Shown: piece after piece, positions 23,207 to 34,400 of the stretch
Layout: every line of letters starts with the position of its first letter
Position numbering within the stretch: the first letter of the stretch is position 1
Assembly (NCBI GenBank): GCA_002118135.1
Contig: BDIU01000358.1
Location: 248,001 to 312,000, forward strand
Direction of reading: 5' to 3'
DNA from: Trebouxia sp. TZW2008
Taxonomy: Eukaryota; Chlorophyta; Trebouxiophyceae; Trebouxiales; Trebouxiaceae
Length of the DNA stretch: 64,000 nt
Translations under genes and position numbers: made by a program
The notes under the pieces: generated by a model
Seen by the model: the letters and a program-made list of their open reading frames with translations, nothing else
Databases searched by the model: none
What the model was told of the DNA's origin: nothing

Positions 23207-23600
23207 AACGGCATGTAAAAAAGTCATGAGTAATCATGAGCACAGTGCGCTACTTGTAGCCTTGTAAGGCCCTTGTCCTGATGTCATGCTCAGAAGTGAA
23301 AAACGGCATGTAAAAAAGTCATGAGTAATCATGAGCACAGTGCGCTGCGTGTAGCCTTGTAAGGCTCTTAACCTGATGTGATGCTCAGAAGTGGAAAACG
23401 GCATGTAAAAGAGTCATGAGTATTCATGAGCACAGTGCGCTGCTTGTAGCCTTGTAAGGCTCTTAACCTGATGTGATGCTCAGAAGTGGAAAACGGCATT
23501 TCAAAAAGTCATGATTGATTGATCATGAGCACAGTGCGCTGCTTGTAGCCTTGTAAGGCCTTTGGCCTGATGTGATGCTCAGAAGTGGAAACTGGCAGCT
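23207..23600 (+). repeat. 95-bp satellite, four copies plus a fragment
   Basis: Units start at 23207, 23302, 23397 and 23492 (exact 95-bp spacing). Each holds AACGGCATGTAAAA, TCATGAGCACAGTGCGCT, TTGTAGCCTTGTAAGGC and GATGCTCAGAAGTG. Differences between units are few. Three of the four carry TGTAA in the GGCATGTAAA segment. This is a young, non-exonic tandem array. Confidence 0.92.
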
Positions 23601-25296
23601 CAGTAAAAGGTGTAATGCATCTGATTCAGAGATGCTGACCATGGTCTGCAATGTACCGGTATCTTGGGTGTACTGAAAGTTCGATGCGCGCAGCGCTGCT
23701 GCCAAGCGAGGGTGCAGCCGCTGCTTGAGTTTCAGTCTCTGCATGCGAAATGTCAAATTTTGTCAAGCTGAATTTCAGCTAGCGCAGATAAGTGCTGCAC
23801 ATCGTGGTGCATGGTGCCTCACACCTTGCTGCCCCTGCATGTGCCTGCACATGCTGTGTGTATGTGTCAGGTGCATTAAGCCAGATGGCTATAAGAGTGT
23901 GTGGCAACCGTCAGCATAAGCGTGGAAAGCTATCCGCCTCTGAAGATATGCATTTGAGGCTGCAACACCAAAGCATGACTCTTGCTGCAGCGCGTTTTGA
24001 GGTGTCATTGCTGATACACGCGGATCGCCAACTTGTCCCGCTGATTGAGGCCCGTGTATGTTAGTCACGATAACTCAAAGGTCCTCTTGCGGCACGTGCA
24101 CGTTATGTCATGTTGAATGAATCAGATGCTGTCTAGGGAGTAAGCGCCGCGCTCAGCCAGGCTCAAGGTTCGGACATCTTCGTTCAAGATGGACAAATTG
24201 TGAACATATCTGGGCAAGAACGCGTGATGCAGCACTCAGTATCGTGGCTAGATGCGGTCAACCGCTGTGAAAGGGCCACGAGGCCTGACGTTGCCGTCAA
24301 TTTCCAGTACTGAGTATGGCATTACCGCCAATCACAGCAATGGCGGTCTTAGTGAGGGAAACCCTACAGTCGCTATTACGCGATAAGGGTGCAATTGAAT
24401 CGCTCTGACTTTGAAACTCTGATTGAAACTGTTGAGTTGCGTTTCCGAATCGAGGTCCTGATCTCCCGGCGCCGGGTTACCGACCAGGCGGGTGCAATGC
24501 ATGCTTTCAAAGTCAAGCTAGCGTGACTTGCACCGGGCCTCAATCTCACATCGCTTATCATCCGGCCATCTTCTGCGGCTTATCTTGTGTATTGCTTTTG
24601 ATATTGGGCGCCTGTGTACCTGGCTGCAGCGCTGCCATCAAAAGGTCACTTAGGTTCTGCAGATTATGCGATCTGCGCAGAGGCAATGCTGTTGAGCTGA
24701 TCCAGCGGCGTTATAAGTCAGGCAAGTGCAGCGCTGTAAGACCTCTGTGCGCAGTGCAAGCAGCAGTCACTCGTCAAAAGGCAATGCTGCATCATATCGT
24801 TGCGCATCGTTGCGATCTTTGTCAATAGCGTTTGCTCCTCGTACACATTGATCAGCCCCGCATTTGAAAACCAGGCATTGTCTTGCTGCTGCTTCATAGA
24901 CGGCTGTGTCGCAGCTTGACCTCTTCAGTTAGTTGCCCCATGTTTGCATAGCTTCTCTTGCTTGCATAAGCCAAAAGCAGTACGCTGAAGGTTTTTGGCT
25001 CTTAGATTGATCAACAGGGTCGCAGCAATCCTTTATTGGGCTTGCCTTGCGTTGTGGCTTTGCCGCAGCTTGCAATATGCTTGCCTGAAGCTGCAGAAAC
25101 AGCACGGCAGTACCGCTTCAGCACTCACAGATCTCTTTTTGTATTGCAGATCTGCCAGTGAAGGCCTGTGCGGACTCAACGCGTATTTGCTGTCGCCTTC
25201 AGCTTGCCAGTCGCTGCTCAGCTTCCATCCTTAGGGTGTTTCAGCGCGATAACCCCGACCGGCACGCTCAGCATTCGCTTCCCGCAAACGCACACC

Positions 25297-27347
25297 ATGC
25301 AACATCCAAACACCTACCAGGACGGCGATCAACTGCAGTCTCGCTCAGCCTCTTGGCCTTGCAAGCCCGTTCATGATCAGCAGTATGACTTCTGCCAGAA
25401 AGACTCACCAAACCTATTCTCAAAAGACTGTTGCAGCCAGCCAGGTTCATCCGTCAGCGCCTACAGCAATGACATGTCCAGTTCCACAGAGGGCAATGTA
25501 CAGCTTGAAGAGAGTGCCCTACAGTGCGAGGAGCACCCATTTTTGTCTAGCCCCCAGGATTCAGACACATCAGCATTCAGTCACCAAGACGTCAGCAGAT
25601 ACTACAGCCCCATGCTCCCCCTTCCTAGCCCAACACTCCCCCTTCCTAGGCATGCACCCTCACCGCCAAAGCAGTATGTCCCCATCTTCGAGGTCTCAGG
25701 CCAGCCGTCCATTTCTGAAGTGCCTACAGACTGCATCTGGGCTACAATGAGCGTAGCTGGCTCTGGTAAGCATTACTGCTCTCTCAATCAAAGTGTCTAG
25801 GTGTTGAGTGCGTGTCTCTGGCCTACTTGCATGCAGTATGCATGCCAGGCAGCCATGCTGCATTAGTCAGCTCATTTGCCCATTCAATGAGCGTAGCTGT
25901 CTCTGGTATGCTACAGCACCTAATGCATCATTTCTGTCTGCGCATGATGCATCATCTGTTTTGTCTGTCATCACTTTGACAGCAGACGCATGCACAGCAC
26001 ACAGTCATGCTGCGTTCAACATCTGTATGCAGTATTGAATCTCTGTATGCAGTATTGTATTTCTGTATGCAGCACATTTCACAAGTGGCCTCACATGCAA
26101 CTGTCACAAGCACAGTAGCTGCAGAGAACAGCTGCATTGCATAGCAAAGCCTGTGTTTGTCAGTCGCATGTATGCAATGCTGAGTGTGCCAGTATCAGCA
26201 TTGCATAGTCCTGCTGATTGCATGTCTCTCCCATGGCATCAGCATCACTCTGCACACTTCATTCATTTATTCATTGTAAACATGGGCTAGGCAGGCTCAG
26301 CAGGCCCATCTCTGCACACTTGCTGCCTTTAAGACACATTTTGTTTGAAGACTGACATGAAGCTTGGTGTTAGCAGCTGTGCATATCTGCTGGCTGCATG
26401 GACATCTTGAATGGGCAATGCAGCTCGTTCAGCTGCTCGGTTGCTTGCTGCATTGCATGTTCAACTGCTGCAGCAATTATGCGTGTCTAGGTCTCTTCTG
26501 CACAGTACATATGTTGCAACTTACATCTGCCTGTTGGCAAGCATACTACTCTGCACTCTACATTCCTTTGATCGCAAGCAGGTCATAGTGCTGCTGGCTC
26601 TACCCTGTCTGCAAGCTCATGTTTTGGCTTCTGACGTTTTGTCTGCGGTCCACCTTGCCCTGTTTGCAAGCCCTTGCCTGACTTCTGACATTCTGTGTGC
26701 AGCCTGACACAGCTTGTTTTGACTGTTGGCCTTCTGTGTTCAGTCCGACATGGCTATACAGACACAGCAGCACTTGTGACCTCTACACAGCACATTAAAT
26801 TACATTTCACTGCGCCTAGTTTGCATGCCCTTTGCTGACTTGTGGCATTCTGTGTGCAGTCCGTCATGGCTACATAAACCCTGGACCAAACAGCGCCATT
26901 TACCAGATTGCAACAACTTATGGCTTCACACCCATGATGGTCAATGTGGGCACCTCCTATTTCCGCCGTTTGGCCGCCTCCAACTACGCCATGATGCAAG
27001 TCGGCCTAGCCAGCCCCCAATTTTGCCCTTTCATGCTCCCAATGGAAGTCCTACCCCTCCCCAGCGGCCCCAAACCCCTAGTGGGTGCCATCCACGCCAA
27101 ATATCTGCCCACAAATGAGGCTTGGCTCACTTTGATCCACCTGACATGCATCTACCTAGCAGCAAAGGCCCTGGAGTACGTTCCTTGCAAGAACATGCTT
27201 CAGACTATGATGGGTCACATCTACGGCGCCGAGCCTTGCCAGGTCTCAAAGGAGCTAGTGAATCGGCTGGAGATGGAATGCTTTGAGGCTTTGGATTACC
27301 GCCTGGGACCAGTTTACAGGACTGAAAGCGATGAGGAGAGAGAGTGA
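25297..27347 (+). CDS. Cyclin-fold protein
   Basis: Two exons, 25297-25765 and 26860-27347, joined in phase 1, giving 318 residues. The first exon is a Ser/Pro/Gln-rich, probably disordered N-terminus. The second carries a cyclin box: NPGPNSAIYQIATTYGF, VGTSYFRRLAASNYAM, then LIHLTCIYLAAKALEYVP with the Lys of the conserved YLAAK helix, and ELVNRLEMECFEALDYRLGP. These match the helices that contact a CDK partner. The type looks closer to PHO80/U-type or divergent cyclins than to mitotic A/B cyclins, and no destruction box is visible. Which CDK it binds cannot be told. The reading frame is open upstream of the chosen ATG, so a longer N-terminus is possible. Confidence 0.78.
25880..26770 (+). 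repeat. Copies of both exon edges inside the cyclin intron
   Basis: CAATGAGCGTAGCTGTCTCTGGTATG (about 25886-25911) repeats the exon 1 end and donor at 25747-25772. Near the other side, GTCTGCGGTCCACC (26641), GTGTGCAGCCTGACA (26697) and GTTCAGTCCGACATGGCTATA (26740) are diverged copies of the exon 2 acceptor and start at 26850-26880. Confidence 0.65.
26256..26305 (-). mobile_element. Dispersed repeat family 1, short copy
   Basis: CATTCATTTATTCATT is followed by CATGGGCTAGGCAGGCTCAG and CAGGCCCA, as at 48918 and 58620. It is cut short after about 50 bp. Confidence 0.5.
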
Positions 27348-29297
27348 TGGTGTGCACTGCAGTCCAATGTTACCGTCGCAAACATCTGTGAAACCTGTGC
27401 ACTTGCTTCACTGGGGACACTAAACTACACTGCACCTTCTGGTCCTAATTTCTGCTATATCTGGAGTCTGACAGCCCTTCCAAAGTGTTGTACTTTCCTC
27501 GACTTCTGCCTCTGTGGGTGGCTGCAGACTCTTTTTGCAGCAGCCTGATGTGTCAAATCCTTTTTCAGTGTTCAGTACGTTTTCCCTATCCACCATCGAG
27601 GCAGGCGTCACATGCCCGATATGAGCAGTCTTTCTGTTTTAATTGGCCCCTGGCACCCTCTTTTTGCTGGCAGACAGTGTCATTCACCAGCAAACATGGC
27701 ACATTTCAAACTTTCTGAGGTTGGGTTATGCAACTTTCAGACAGGGGGTGTGCGCACTGTTGTTTCCTGATGCACACATTAGCCTAGAGGCCTTGTTGCG
27801 TTTGAGCTTGCGGTGACGGTGCAGTTCTTGTCCTTTCCACAAGGCCTGTCCAGAGTGTTTCTCTCAGAATGTCCAGAAACATTGCGCCTCTGTACTTTCG
27901 TTCTGTGCTCCTCTCTTTCCCCTCTTCAACAGGTCAGACATGTTGGTGAATGCTAGTCGCCTGGACCTGGCAGTATAGCAGACTGTATGGGTGGAATAAT
28001 AAACACTTTCACCACATTGTCATGGTCTCGGATGGTTTGTATTCTCATGTCGCCCTTTTTGTGACATTAGACTGGGATGCCTCAATGCAGCTCAGCCCAA
28101 GCTTTCTCTCTTTTCTTTCTTGATAAAGCCTTTCCCCTGTCATGAAGGCGGTCTGCGCTATAGTGAATTGCATACTACTGTGTGCGGTTGACATGGGTGA
28201 CATGCTGTAGGATGCTGTGTTGGGCGCTACTTGACGTCATTTCATGCTGCTTGCTGCCATAGCATTTGAGTGCAAAAGTCAATCTTTGCATGTCGTTTGT
28301 TTGAGCAAGATGCCATATGTGATAGCCATGTTATGACAGGACCGTTTCATGTCAGGCGCAGTCTAGATTCGCACTCTTTTGTTTCATTAGGGCGTTCCAT
28401 TCTCGTTTTGTTCTTAGGCTCTCTGGTGTAGCTAGGTCAACTTGGTGAGCTAAATAGGTGCAAGTCTGGGACAGTTCGAAGGCATCGTCTTGCTGGTTAG
28501 TACACACGAAATAGAACATTGATGTACCACAATAAACGTGAAGTCGGCCAGCAATTTTGTGGACACCGAACTTTCAAAGGACTGATGCAGCCCAGCCTTT
28601 CTGTTGGCCTTGTTGCACGTACAATGAATGAGATATGTTGTAATCTAGGTGCTGATTTTGCTTATCACCATTCTTCTTCTGAAGATGATGTTTCATCATT
28701 GCTTGCACCCTTTTGCATTTCAGTGATGCTCTGCAATTCATCAGAGCAATCATTCAGCAGTCTTCGTACAGGGACATGCCCGCTGACATGTGTTGCATCT
28801 GCTGAATCTGCATGGCTGCATGCACACTGAGCTATGCCAAGTGTGCAGGCACATGCTAAGCTACACACATGCCACTCAGGCTACTCTGCAAGACAGCTTC
28901 AGCAGCAACTGCAAAACCTATCTTCTGTGCGGCATATGCATCAGCTTAGGTGTGAGTGGTGCTACAGATACTCTCATGCCCACCAAAACAGACTCAGAAT
29001 CAATTAGCAAGCCTGCAAATACAGGATTAACAGGGCAGGCAATTTTGAGACTGCAAGCATGCAGCATAACTGCAGCACATGCCAATGTTGCAAACACATC
29101 ACGCACAGAATCAGTCAGCAAGCTTGACAACACAGGTACAGCAGAGCAGGCAGTATGAAGCTACACACTTGCAGCACAACTGCAGTACATGCCAGATTGC
29201 GCAACAAGATCAGCACCAAATCAACTAGCAACCCTCCAAATGCAGGAACAGCAGGGCATGCACAGGCAAATAAGCAAATTTCGTAGCTTGTTCTCAG
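27348..29297. other. Convergent intergenic region, no supported gene
   Basis: It holds the 3' UTR of the cyclin gene and the 3' flank of the ubiquitin-like gene. A 103-codon open frame at 28519-28830 is Ser/Cys-rich without family features. A copy of dispersed repeat family 4 lies at about 28925-28985. Confidence 0.5.
28920..29000 (+). repeat. Dispersed repeat family 4, copy 2
   Basis: It matches 23045-23135 over GCGGCATATGCATCAGCTTA, GTGTGAGTGGTG and ATACTCTCATGCCCA. The two copies are about 6 kb apart. Confidence 0.65.
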
Positions 29298-30757
29298 TCA
29301 CAGCTGAATTTCACAGGTTTGTAGTACCTTCCAAGCCTCAGGTATCAGCACCCTGCGCACTGTTGTGATTGTTGCATCAGCTGTGATGCCGTTATCCCTC
29401 AGTGAGGCTGATAGCTTGACAGCCCTGCCTTGATGAACAGCAAACTCCCAGTCGTCTTTGAAGCCCTCAAGGCGCACAAGGCTTTCTTCTGGCTGCCAGC
29501 CAAGTTGTTTGGCCAACTCCTGCATGAACACTGTGCATTGTGGCATGTCTTGCGGGAAAATTGGGCCAAAGCTGCACATTCTGCACGCATACTGTGCATT
29601 GTGGCATCTTTTGCAGGAGAAATGGGCCACTACTGCACATTCTGCATGCATACTGTGCATTGTAGCATGTTTTGCAGAAAAGTTGGGCCACAGATGTACC
29701 AACTGCATGCATACTGTGCATTGTGGCATGTTTTGCAGGGAAACTGGACCACAGCTGCACATTCTGCATGCATACTGTGCATTGTGGCATCTTTTGCACA
29801 CAAATTGAGCCACAGCTGCACATTCTGCGCGCATATTGTGCATTGTGGCACGTTTTGCAAGAAGAATTGGGCCACAGCTGCTCATTCAGCATGGATTATG
29901 TGGATTGTGACATCTTTTGCAGAAACTTTGGGCCACAGCTGCACATTCTGCTGATTGCTGTCAAGTTGAACATCCTTGTACACAAAGCTGCAAAGCTGCC
30001 AGTGTGTCGTTGCTGATGAACAGCAGCAGCAGCACAGCTGATAGCAAAATACACTTCTCAACAACCTCAATTGCAGTCAGCCTTGAATTGCCTTGGGTCA
30101 TTGACTGAGGGGTACGGTTGCTTGCCAATCATGTCGCAGGACACTAGCAATCAGGCTGCAAAGCTGTGTAGTGCAAGTGATACCTGCTGCAAGACTGCGA
30201 CTGTTGTATTGACATCTGTTTGAACAGTGACAGCTGGAAGGCTCTCTGTCTTGGTTGCCATGCTTTCTTTCCAGTACATTGACCATTTGTCCTTTTGTAT
30301 CCTGGGCTGCAGTGTGATGCTGACAATGGTTTGCTGTCCTCCACGGAGTCTGCCTAGCAGGTGCACTGTACTCCCTTGTTGCACATGCTTTGACAACAAC
30401 CCTGAATGAAGTGTCCTGCCGCAACAACTGAGCACTTGCTCGTAAGTTGGGACGCCTGCAGGCAGTTTGGTGTAAAGTCATAACGCTCGCAGACGACAAT
30501 CGTAACGGTCTCGACGTCTCAAGCAAACCTGTTTCCATCTCCAGACTCTCCTGAAGCTCCGCTATATCTGCACGACTGTCTAGCAGCATGCTGCGAGTCG
30601 TGCCATCGTAATGCACAAAGAACGACAGTGCCTGACTGAATAGCTGATCTAGCCTGTCGACCATCACCTCGCCGCTTGCCATTCGAACAGCTAATCTGTG
30701 CGTACCACAGTCCGCGAAATGCTTAGATCTGATGTGCAGCTTTTCTCTGACGGGCAT
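29298..30757 (-). CDS. Ubiquitin-like (LRGG) domain protein with a second C-terminal domain
   Basis: Exons on the minus strand: 30757-30529, 30455-30184, 29519-29298. Phases are exact, giving 240 residues. After about 40 residues a ubiquitin fold begins: SFFVHYDGTTRSMLL, the helix ADIAELQESLEMETGVP, EQVLSCCGRTL, then GSTVHLLGRLRGG ending at residue 116. This follows ubiquitin strand by strand up to its LRGG end. The chain continues QQTIVSITLQP with a further 110 residues (AKQLGWQPEESLVRLEGF, GRAVKLSASLRDNGITADAT) that may be a second beta-grasp domain. Whether it is cleaved after the Gly-Gly or acts as a linear ubiquitin-like domain cannot be seen. The ATG at 30757 is chosen as the first clear Met; an upstream exon is possible. 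Confidence 0.72.
29520..29952 (-). repeat. 61-bp tandem repeat, seven copies, abutting exon 3 of the ubiquitin-like gene
   Basis: Seven units of about 61 bp share CATACTGTGCATTGTGGCAT, TTTTGCAG and TTGGGCCACAGCTGCACATT (plus-strand reading). On the gene's strand most units end in a TGCATGCAG- or TGCACGCAG-like acceptor. The true acceptor, next to 29519, is the edge of the first unit, so the intron has grown by repeated copying of its own 3' end. Confidence 0.9.
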
Positions 30758-31482
30758 CGACAAGCCGCTCAACTGACCTGTTGCAACGCTCTTGTTCGAT
30801 AGGTCAAACGTCGGGAAATCTGAATAAGAACGGTTTGACTGGGTCACTCAGCAGTTGCTATAAGAAAGAGATTCTTCGCTGAGCACGCGCTTTGGCTAAG
30901 CCATTGTCAAGCTCAAATCATATGTTGGCAAATCCTGTTTGCTCAACTGCCTTTGACAGGTTTGCAAGCCTTACGAGTGTGCATGGTATGATGCTTGTGC
31001 TGTTGATGGTCAAGGCGCCACATGTGCAGACTTTGAGCATTACCGCACAAAGCAGCTACTGGTGACTGCAGGTCCTTTGCACTCGAACTTCTGCTGTTGT
31101 CTGTGCTGCTTTTGAAGCCTGAATCAGCGCGAAGCCTTGCGTTTGCTAAAGCACTATATATATGTGTGGTGCTGGCAATCTGATGTCGCTTTGACACAAG
31201 AGAGCTGTACAGGTGTTGACAACTTGTGCTGCACAGCGCTACCATTCACAACAACAACAGGCTCAAGATACCTATAATCATAGAGCCTGGAATTGCAAGC
31301 ATGACAGTTCAGTTAAGGATGCATCATGATTGAAGTGTCAGCTTGCTGCATTCCGGTCAACCAAGTTGACCTGCGACCCGGGAAGCTCTTTTTGACAAAG
31401 TTCCCTATCCAGCATGCAATCTGCTCCTCGGACGTTGTAGAACAGGCTCGATACATATCTTTTCCTGGCGGTATGTGTGAGA
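30758..31482. promoter_or_regulatory. Shared upstream region of the ubiquitin-like and transporter genes
   Basis: The two start codons face away from each other across 725 bp. No exon with family similarity was found. A TATATATA stretch sits at about 31156-31163, but its link to either gene is unproven. Confidence 0.4.
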
Positions 31483-34400
31483 ATGGACACAGCAAGAAAA
31501 CGAGTTGGCATGAAGTCGATCAACCAGTCTGCGGAAGATTTGCGAGACGTGGCACATGGCGTGTCTGATGATGAGATGCATGACTCGCCTCTGATCAGAG
31601 ACAGGACGTTGTCGGCAGACAGTGATTCGGCATCGTTGACACGGTACACCGTGATCTCGGTCAAGCAGCCAAACCTGCAAAGCTTGACCGAAAGAAGCTA
31701 CTGCACATTCGTCTGCAGGTCTACGCCTGGCAACAAGGTGCTCTTGCTCACACTCATTGGCGGTATTGGAGGTACAACTGTCGCTTCCTTTGCATGCTGA
31801 GAAGCACCAATTTGAAGAGTCTGCTATGCAGGCTTCCTGTTTGGGTATGATACTGGAGTCATCTCTGGGGCGCTTCCGTATCTCAGGGATGACTTGCTAG
31901 CACCCCAAACATCTGACAAGCACAAGTGAGTCATGCACAAAGCACATCTGCATTCTGTCAACTGACCTTGCCTGGCCTGCTTAAGCACTCACTCTTGCTT
32001 CTTGGAGGTCAGCAGCACGCCAGAAGCAACATGCTGGCTTTCGTTGATGGTGCACATACTATCTGCTTGTGTAAGCAACTTGGCCAGGGTTCCTTTTGTA
32101 TCCTTTCCCGCTTTGTGCTTGAAATGGCTGATTGACTCCGAACGCTGTTTGCAGGCTTGCATGGCTGCAGGAGTTGATTGTGAGTGCAGCAGTCCTGGGT
32201 GCAGGCATGGGCTCAGCTGTAGGCGGCTGGTTCAGTGACAGACTTGGACGTAAAGAGGTACCGCTGAGCACCAGACATGCCCACTGTCATGCTCAAGACA
32301 AGCTGGCCTGGCAAGACAAGACTTTGGCCGCACACGCCCAGCACCTCTGCAACAAACTGTCATTGCTGCGATAGGTACTGCTGGTGGGTGATGTCTTCTT
32401 CACAGTTGGGGCGCTGCTGATGGCAGTTGCCAGCACAGCAAACGCTCTCATTGCAGGTCAGCATACTTGACATCCCCTTGACTATCAATTGTATTGGGGC
32501 TGCTGTCGATTCTTTTCCCTTATTGATGCTTTGCTACTATGGAAAGCAGGACAGACAGCCTGTTCTGAATTGACCCATCGTTTTCAATCAAGTGCTGCCT
32601 GTCCAGCATTCAGAATATTGTGCTTGACATGAGAAGGTTGCATCAGCGAAGGTTGCAGTGCATGCATAGTGTACACAGCTTGATGTGCGAGTCAACAGGC
32701 GAGAATGACGCGCTCTTTGACATCACATGCTACATGATCAAGTGTCAAGCTGTGCAGTCAAAATGTTGTCCATCCTCTTTGGAACGCCCAGGGACTCCTT
32801 TCAGGAACATTGAGAGTGTTGTACCTGGAAACAAGTCTTGCAATCAGGCATCTGAAAAATTCGATGCTGACAAAAGTCCACAAGAAGCTGATCTGTGTCA
32901 TGGCGCAGGCAGAGCTTTTGTGGGCCTAGGCGTTGGCCTTGCCAGTGTGACAGTGCCAGTCTACATTGCCGAGTCTGTCCCTGCTGATGTGCGAGCCACC
33001 CTGGTGACAGTCAATGTGCTGATGATCACAACTGGGCAATTTGTAGCCTACCTGGTGGATTTCCTGTGTACCTTCTTGCCAGGAACCTGGAGGTGATTTG
33101 AGTGCGCTCGCCAGCCTCCTCTGCACTTACTTTCTTTGCATGCCAGCACCTTGACGGCTTGATTTGTTCAAGTAGTTGATGGCCTTTGATTGCAAACAGC
33201 TGGATGGTGTAATCGTGTGCCTTGTCCATCACAGGTTGAGATGAGCTTGAAGCCACCAAATGAATACTTCATCTGCTGTATTCTGCAGCTGTTGTGATGG
33301 TGGCAGCCATTGAGAAGTGCTGTCCTCCGCTTGTCATCTGAAACAGTTCTTTGCATTGTGAGGATCTTGCCAGCATTCTGGGCCATTGGCATCCAACCCC
33401 ATAGCATCGAACAATGCTGCATTAGCTGTTGAATAGAATGCGAGTCATGCTAGCTTATCTCTTGTGGCTCATCTGCAGGTGGATGCTGGGCTTGGCTGCA
33501 ATCCCTGCTGCTCTCCAGTTCACAGGCTTACTGTTCTTGCCAGAGTCTCCCAAGTGAGTTGCTATCATCTCAAGCATACAGGAACGCATACTGGAATGAC
33601 ACAAGAGGGCAGAGCAGACATGTGAGCATTTTGCATGATACCAGATCGATAGCTTTCAGCTTTTGATTCGTTGATGCTGATATATGTAGTGATGTCTCTG
33701 TTTGCATAGAGATGGAACCTGTTTCAGCCTTCAGCATATTGTTGATTGCATGCAGGTGGCTGGCTAGCCCAGGGGCAGGCAGCTGAACGTGTCCTAAGGG
33801 CTCTATGTATACCAGCCCACATGGAACATGATCTGGCAGAGATGCCTCACGCTGTTGAAGAAGTAGCCAGGTCTCTCAGCATGTCCACATTTGCATGCAG
33901 GTGGTTAGCTAGCCAGGGGCAGGGGCAGGCAGCTGAACATGCCCTGAGGGCTCTTCGGGCACCAGACCAGGTTGAGCAGGATCTGGCAGAGATGCAGCAA
34001 GCTGTTGAAGAAGAAGACTCCAAGCCCAAGACATGGACTCTGCTGCAGTCGCCTGTTGTGCGGGCAGAGCTACAAGTAGGTAAGCCTCAGAAGCTCTGCA
34101 ATGCTCAGCAGTGCTGTGACTGATTAGCTGCCTGACTAATGAGAGTAATTGACTAATAATTGATTGACTGAGACCAACTGAGTCTACTGATGCTGCCCTG
34201 CTCTGCTGCAGTTGCCTGCTGTACGAGCGGAGCTGCAATCAGGTAAGCCTCAAAAGCCTAATGAGGGTCAACTTGATGTTATGGGATGCCATATGTTTTG
34301 CGTTTATGTGCACAAATGTGGGGACTATCATTGCTGATGTGTTGATGACCACTACCATCGCTCAAGGGGCCTGTTCCAGCAAATGCCAGCATGCCAAAAA

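Larger units (their letters stand above)
22549..25296. other. Intergenic region between F-box and cyclin genes
   Basis: It contains tandem and dispersed repeats (listed separately) and no exon I can support. Open frames near 23725-24064 and 24523-24828 have no recognisable domain. Confidence 0.5.

Noticed and set aside
23207..23600. CRISPR-like direct repeats
   Set aside because: The 95-bp units are contiguous with no unique spacers, and the surrounding genes are eukaryotic.
24061..24400. Possible tRNA or small structured RNA in the GC-richer intergenic stretch
   Set aside because: No cloverleaf arms or box A/B pair could be found by eye. A tRNAscan or Rfam search would settle it.
22549..25296. 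Hidden gene between the F-box and cyclin genes
   Set aside because: Open frames at 23725-24064 and 24376-24828 were checked on both strands; none gave a splice-consistent or family-like product.
28519..28830. 103-codon plus-strand open frame
   Set aside because: No domain, no splice partner, unremarkable composition; chance expectation in this length of non-coding DNA.
29430..29954. Long open frames on both strands rich in Cys/His (174 and 195 codons)
   Set aside because: They run through the 61-bp repeat, whose length does not create stops in some frames. The repetitive CALWHVL-type translation is an artefact of the minisatellite.
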